From Burkholderia sp. S171 (lineage in GTDB: Bacteria; Pseudomonadota; Gammaproteobacteria; Burkholderiales; Burkholderiaceae): 64,000 nt of DNA. Positions 61,118-64,000 of this stretch are shown here, piece after piece. The position numbers and the translations under genes are program-made. Under the pieces are notes generated by a model, which saw nothing but the letters and a program-made list of their open reading frames with translations, searched no databases and had not been told where the DNA came from. The stretch is taken from the NCBI RefSeq assembly GCF_009766085.1, contig NZ_LMUF01000047.1, forward strand, positions 1 to 64,000. The letters run 5' to 3'. Each line of letters starts with the position of its first letter. Position 1 is the stretch's first letter.

Positions 61118-61172
61118 AGTGGTTCTCCTCGGTGTCGCACGGCACGGGATGATGACCATGCTAACTGTTCAG

Positions 61173-61187
61173 ACTGGTCCGACCAGT
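61173..61187. promoter_or_regulatory. GntR palindromic operator
   Basis: ACTGGTC, C, GACCAGT: a perfect 15-bp inverted repeat in the 235-bp divergent region between dctA and the GntR gene. TGGTCnGACCA is a typical FadR-subfamily core. It is 56 bp before the dctA start, so repression of dctA-alc-allA is likely. Confidence 0.7.
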
Positions 61188-61352
61188 TGCTGATGAGGAA
61201 TATTAGAAAGCCGATATAGTGGAGTCAAGATCCGTTTGATACGGTTTACCCGGGTTTTTTGGTGTTATTCGTCAGAGAAATCGTGATGAAGCAGACGCTT
61301 GGCGGTGTCGCGCCTACAATGGCGGTCAGACCGCGCCACTCTTAATCGTCCT

Positions 61353-62042
61353 ATGAAAAATCTTCCGCATACCGTGACCGATGCCGCCATCGCGACTATT
61401 CGAGAGCGCATCGAGACGAGTGTTTATCCGGTGGGAAGTCTGCTTCCGGCGCAGCGGCAGTTGTCCGAAGAACTGGCAATCAGCCGTGCCTCACTGCGTG
61501 AAGCGTTGTCCACGCTCGAAGCGCTCGGGATGCTGAATATTCGTCCCGGCAAGGGCGTGTATGTGAACAGCGCCGAGGCGGCCGGCGCACACGCGTGGCG
61601 TTTCGCCGATCAGGCGTCGCTGCCCGATACCTACCAGATGCGCTTCGCGCTCGAGGGTTTTGTCGCGCGGTTGGCTGCGCCGGCTATTGGCGATGCGGAT
61701 ATCGTCTGGCTGCAGGACAACCTCGACTCGCTGCAAAGCGCGTTGACCTGCGCCGAACTCGACGAAGCGGCGCAACTCGACTTCGCGTTCCATATGCGGA
61801 TCGTGAGCCTCGCGGGTAATACGGCCATTGAATCGATCCTGCGCGGCAGCGCCGACATCATGAAAGAGAGCCAGCGTTTGCCGTTTTATCGGCGGGAACT
61901 GGTGCTGTCGACGTACCACGAACATCTGGCTATTGTCGAAGCATTGAAGGCGCGCGATAGCGAACACGCCGGGCGTGCAATCGAGGCGCATATCGTGAAC
62001 GCGGCGCAGCGGGCCGGCGTACATTTTCCGATTCCGGTTTAG
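61353..62042 (+). CDS. GntR-family (FCD) regulator of allantoate/DctA cluster
   Basis: A 229-residue FadR-subfamily regulator. The winged helix covers about residues 10-75 (AAIATIRERIETSVYPVGSLLPAQRQLSEELAISRASLREALSTLEALGM) and the FCD ligand domain follows, with acidic residues such as DFAFHMRIVSLAGN near residue 145 and a conserved histidine near the end. ATG 61353 gives the family-typical start; the frame is open to 61299. It diverges from dctA-alc-allA over a perfect palindrome. The ligand may be allantoate or glyoxylate. Confidence 0.9.
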   Translation: MKNLPHTVTDAAIATIRERIETSVYPVGSLLPAQRQLSEELAISRASLREALSTLEALGMLNIRPGKGVYVNSAEAAGAHAWRFADQASLPDTYQMRFALEGFVARLAAPAIGDADIVWLQDNLDSLQSALTCAELDEAAQLDFAFHMRIVSLAGNTAIESILRGSADIMKESQRLPFYRRELVLSTYHEHLAIVEALKARDSEHAGRAIEAHIVNAAQRAGVHFPIPV

Positions 62043-62328
62043 GCTGGCGCAACGTACTCACGCGGCGAAGCGTTGAAGTGAAACCATCGCGCAGGTTATT
62101 CACCGTTTATGTTGAGAACCCTGTGGATAACGTGTCTGGCGGTGATCTAAGCGCTTGATGTGATTCGAATTTGAGGCGGTGACTCGGTTTGGTCAGCGGC
62201 GCGGCGGCTGCAGAAAATCCCGCTCGGTCCTGACCTCGACAACGGGAATCACCAGCCCCGTGGTGCCCGACCCGGTGACCTGCATCGAGCACGATGGGAC
62301 ACTTGCCGCGCGGGCATCGCCTTCTACA
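62043..62328. other. Non-coding gap, single DnaA-box-like site
   Basis: About 286 bp between the GntR gene and the AraC-GyrI gene start. TGTGGATAA at 62122-62130 is a perfect match to a DnaA box, but it is alone and there is no cluster or AT-rich unwinding element, so it is not taken as an origin. Nothing else is recognisable. Confidence 0.4.
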
Positions 62329-63297
62329 ATGGTGTCCATGCCGCCGCCTATTTCCAGACCGACATCCAATCGCCACGCCGAGTTGATTGCCCGTGCGCTG
62401 GCTCATGCAGAGCGCCATCTCGACGAGCCGCTGACCGCCGACACGCTCGCCGATTGCGCCGCCATGTCGCGTCATCATTTTCATCGGGTGTTCCGCGCCC
62501 ATACGGGCTGCACCGTGGCGAACTACGTGACCTTGCTGCGGCTTCGACGCGCCTGCGCGCTGCTGGTCAGCGGCCACGAGCCGGTATCGGATATTGCATT
62601 GACGGTGGGCTACGAGTCCGCGCAGGCACTCGCTAAAGCCATGCGCCGTGATCTCGACACCACGCCAACGGCTGTGCGTCGAGGCGATGTCGATGGCGAC
62701 GTCTCCGCGTGGAAAGACATCTTTTCGCGCTGTCACGAACCCGATTTTTCCTCTGTTTTTAAAGGAGCCGATGCTATGCAAGTCTCTCGAATCACCCATT
62801 TGCCCGAGGGCATCGTCGCCCTGACTGCCACAGGGCGCGGCATGGTCGACAACAACATGATGCGCGCAGCGCAACAGGCGTTTGGCGAGTTGATGCAGGT
62901 GGTGAATGGCGCGAGCCTTCGCGATCAAGTGTCGAGTTATATGAGCGTGGTTCCTGACGACCCCAAAGGTCCTGATGATCCACAGTGCCGTTTTATCGCA
63001 GGGCTGGTGTTCGGTTATTCGATGGCTACAGGCAGCGGGCAGTGCCAGCAACCGGACGGCCTGCCGCTTTCCGGCACGCTGAACTGGCAACCGATCGCGA
63101 GCGGCCGTTACGCGGTGTTCACCCACGTTGGTCCTTATACGACGCTGCATCGCACGTGGAAGGCGGCGTATCGGGACTGGCTGCCGTCCTCGGGCGAACA
63201 GCTTCGTGACGAACCACCGCTGGAGGTCAACCTGAACCGGCCCCAAGTCACGCCTCCGGAAGAACTCCGAACAGAAGTGTGGTTGCCCTTAATGTAG
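62329..63297 (+). CDS. AraC-family regulator with GyrI-like ligand domain
   Basis: A 322-residue regulator. The N-terminal double helix-turn-helix (about residues 14-115; HLDEPLTADTLADCAAMSRHHFHRVFRAHTGCTVANYV, then VGYESAQALAKAMRRDL) is joined to a C-terminal GyrI-like effector-binding domain (about 145-322, ending EELRTEVWLPLM). Members of this group (Rob/SoxS-like with GyrI) respond to drugs or hydrophobic ligands. ATG 62329 or 62338 are plausible; the frame is open to 62179. Confidence 0.9.
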   Translation: MVSMPPPISRPTSNRHAELIARALAHAERHLDEPLTADTLADCAAMSRHHFHRVFRAHTGCTVANYVTLLRLRRACALLVSGHEPVSDIALTVGYESAQALAKAMRRDLDTTPTAVRRGDVDGDVSAWKDIFSRCHEPDFSSVFKGADAMQVSRITHLPEGIVALTATGRGMVDNNMMRAAQQAFGELMQVVNGASLRDQVSSYMSVVPDDPKGPDDPQCRFIAGLVFGYSMATGSGQCQQPDGLPLSGTLNWQPIASGRYAVFTHVGPYTTLHRTWKAAYRDWLPSSGEQLRDEPPLEVNLNRPQVTPPEELRTEVWLPLM

Positions 63298-63538
63298 CTG
63301 TGACGAACAGCTTTCGCTCGCGCCGATGAACCTATCGAGGCGTTCAACGGCGCGGCGCCGGTAAACCGGGCTAGAGAACCGCGCGCTCCCGTCACGGGAC
63401 CAGTAAGCCGCCGGTGTTAATATCTGCCGCTCAGATTAAAGCCCCACCCCGCACATATCCGATCCCCGCTGTCCCAAGGCCTGGGCTCGGACGGCCACCC
63501 GAATTTCCACCCAGCACCTTCGTTCGAAGGAACCCGCA
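63298..63538. other. Intergenic region upstream of 2OG oxygenase gene
   Basis: About 240 bp without a gene. CCCGTCACGGG (63388-63398) is a short palindrome. The region holds the promoter of the next gene presumably. An opposite-strand open frame over it is a shadow of the oxygenase gene. Confidence 0.35.
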
Positions 63539-64000
63539 GTGATCCGATCGCAACCGCCGGCGCATTCCGATGCGTCCGGAGATGACCTGCATCGTCATAT
63601 TGTCGATGCCGTTCATGAGCATGGCTGGTCGGAGCAGGATATTTTCTTGCCGCCGGATCTGACCCTCGCGCTGGCGCTGGAATGCGCGGCGCTCGCGGCG
63701 TCCGGTGAGCTCACCCTGGCGCGTGTCAGCCAGGGCGCAGCGCGATCGCTGCAGCCTGACGTGCGCGGCGACCAGATCAAGTGGCTGGAGGCGGGTCAGT
63801 CGGAGGCGTGCGACCGTTATCTCGCGATCATGGAAACACTGCGCGTTGCGTTGAATCGCGGGCTGTTCCTGGGCCTCGATGAATACGAAAGCCATTTTGC
63901 GTTCTACGCACCGGGCGCCTCATACATGCAGCACCGCGACCGGTTTCGCCACGACGACAGCCGGACCGTGTCCGTGATCGTCTACCTGAATGCGGACTGG
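63539..64000 (+). CDS. 2OG-Fe(II) oxygenase, partial at window edge
   Basis: An open frame of 154 codons that runs off the right edge. It starts at GTG 63539 with AAGGA about ten bases upstream. The segment SYMQHRDRFRHDDSRTVSVIVYLNADW contains the HxD iron ligands of 2-oxoglutarate-dependent oxygenases of the SM-20/prolyl-4-hydroxylase-like type, with the N-terminal part HIVDAVHEHGWSEQDIFLPPDL before it. It probably hydroxylates a protein or a small metabolite. The distal histidine and arginine lie beyond the window. Confidence 0.85.
   Translation, partial: MIRSQPPAHSDASGDDLHRHIVDAVHEHGWSEQDIFLPPDLTLALALECAALAASGELTLARVSQGAARSLQPDVRGDQIKWLEAGQSEACDRYLAIMETLRVALNRGLFLGLDEYESHFAFYAPGASYMQHRDRFRHDDSRTVSVIVYLNADW

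Noticed and set aside
62122-62130. DnaA box TGTGGATAA as a replication origin sign
   Set aside because: A single box without a cluster, AT-rich unwinding region or replication genes.
1-64000. CRISPR arrays, prophage or intact insertion sequence
   Set aside because: No regularly spaced repeats, transposase, integrase or phage structural genes recognised.

Overview
The window is a high-GC, gene-dense chromosomal segment with about 60 protein genes and no tRNA, rRNA, CRISPR array or intact insertion sequence that I can recognise. Biotin-independent malonate decarboxylase, Lsr/Rbs-type sugar importers, Gram-negative trimeric porins, MipA, allantoicase and many LysR/GntR/MocR regulators all point to a soil or plant-associated Burkholderiaceae, most likely Caballeronia or Paraburkholderia. 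The genus call is inference from gene content, not a database match.

Layout. 0.2-8.6 kb: an MFS carrier diverges from a GntR regulator followed by mdcABCDEGH, a complete malonate decarboxylase operon (malonate to acetate and CO2). 8.7-19.6 kb: a sugar catabolic locus that fits free 2-deoxyribose. It has a DeoR regulator coupled to an orphan HicB-like small protein, facing an eight-gene operon on the minus strand: deoC, ALDH16-type dehydrogenase, RbsD/FucU mutarotase, ribokinase-family kinase, permease, binding protein, ABC ATPase, second permease. A 16-bp palindrome with the same outer half-sites as the E. coli DeoR operator lies just upstream of deoC. 19.8-24.6 kb: orphan GAF-PAS-HisKA_2 kinase, CaiB-type racemase/CoA-transferase, a secreted protein of unknown function, and a DapA homologue with a long inverted-repeat element in its leader. 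24.8-30 kb: EamA exporter with Lrp regulator; LysR regulator with M20 amidohydrolase and MHS-type carrier.

30-35 kb: aldo/keto reductase with a TIGR04076 protein, divergent from a DUF3311/SSS monocarboxylate-type transporter and a porin. 35-39.7 kb: a two-gene envelope operon, TPR lipoprotein plus a 996-residue Sel1-repeat protein. 39.8-47.6 kb: a patchwork of regulators and small enzymes (MocR, PaiB, cupin, GNAT, DUF2235 hydrolase, TetR with SDR and Rossmann protein, XRE-cupin). The TetR operator pair can be read directly. 47.8-54.8 kb: MipA, a DUF4136 lipoprotein, then a three-gene signalling operon (OmpR-type response regulator, LysM-FecR secreted protein, CHASE2 histidine kinase) and two hypotheticals.

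55.2-64 kb: ModA-like binding protein, flavin-type oxidase fold protein, membrane diguanylate cyclase, then a purine-degradation cluster (DctA, allantoicase, ureidoglycolate lyase) divergent from a GntR regulator with a perfect palindromic operator, an AraC-GyrI regulator, and a 2OG-Fe(II) oxygenase cut by the window edge.
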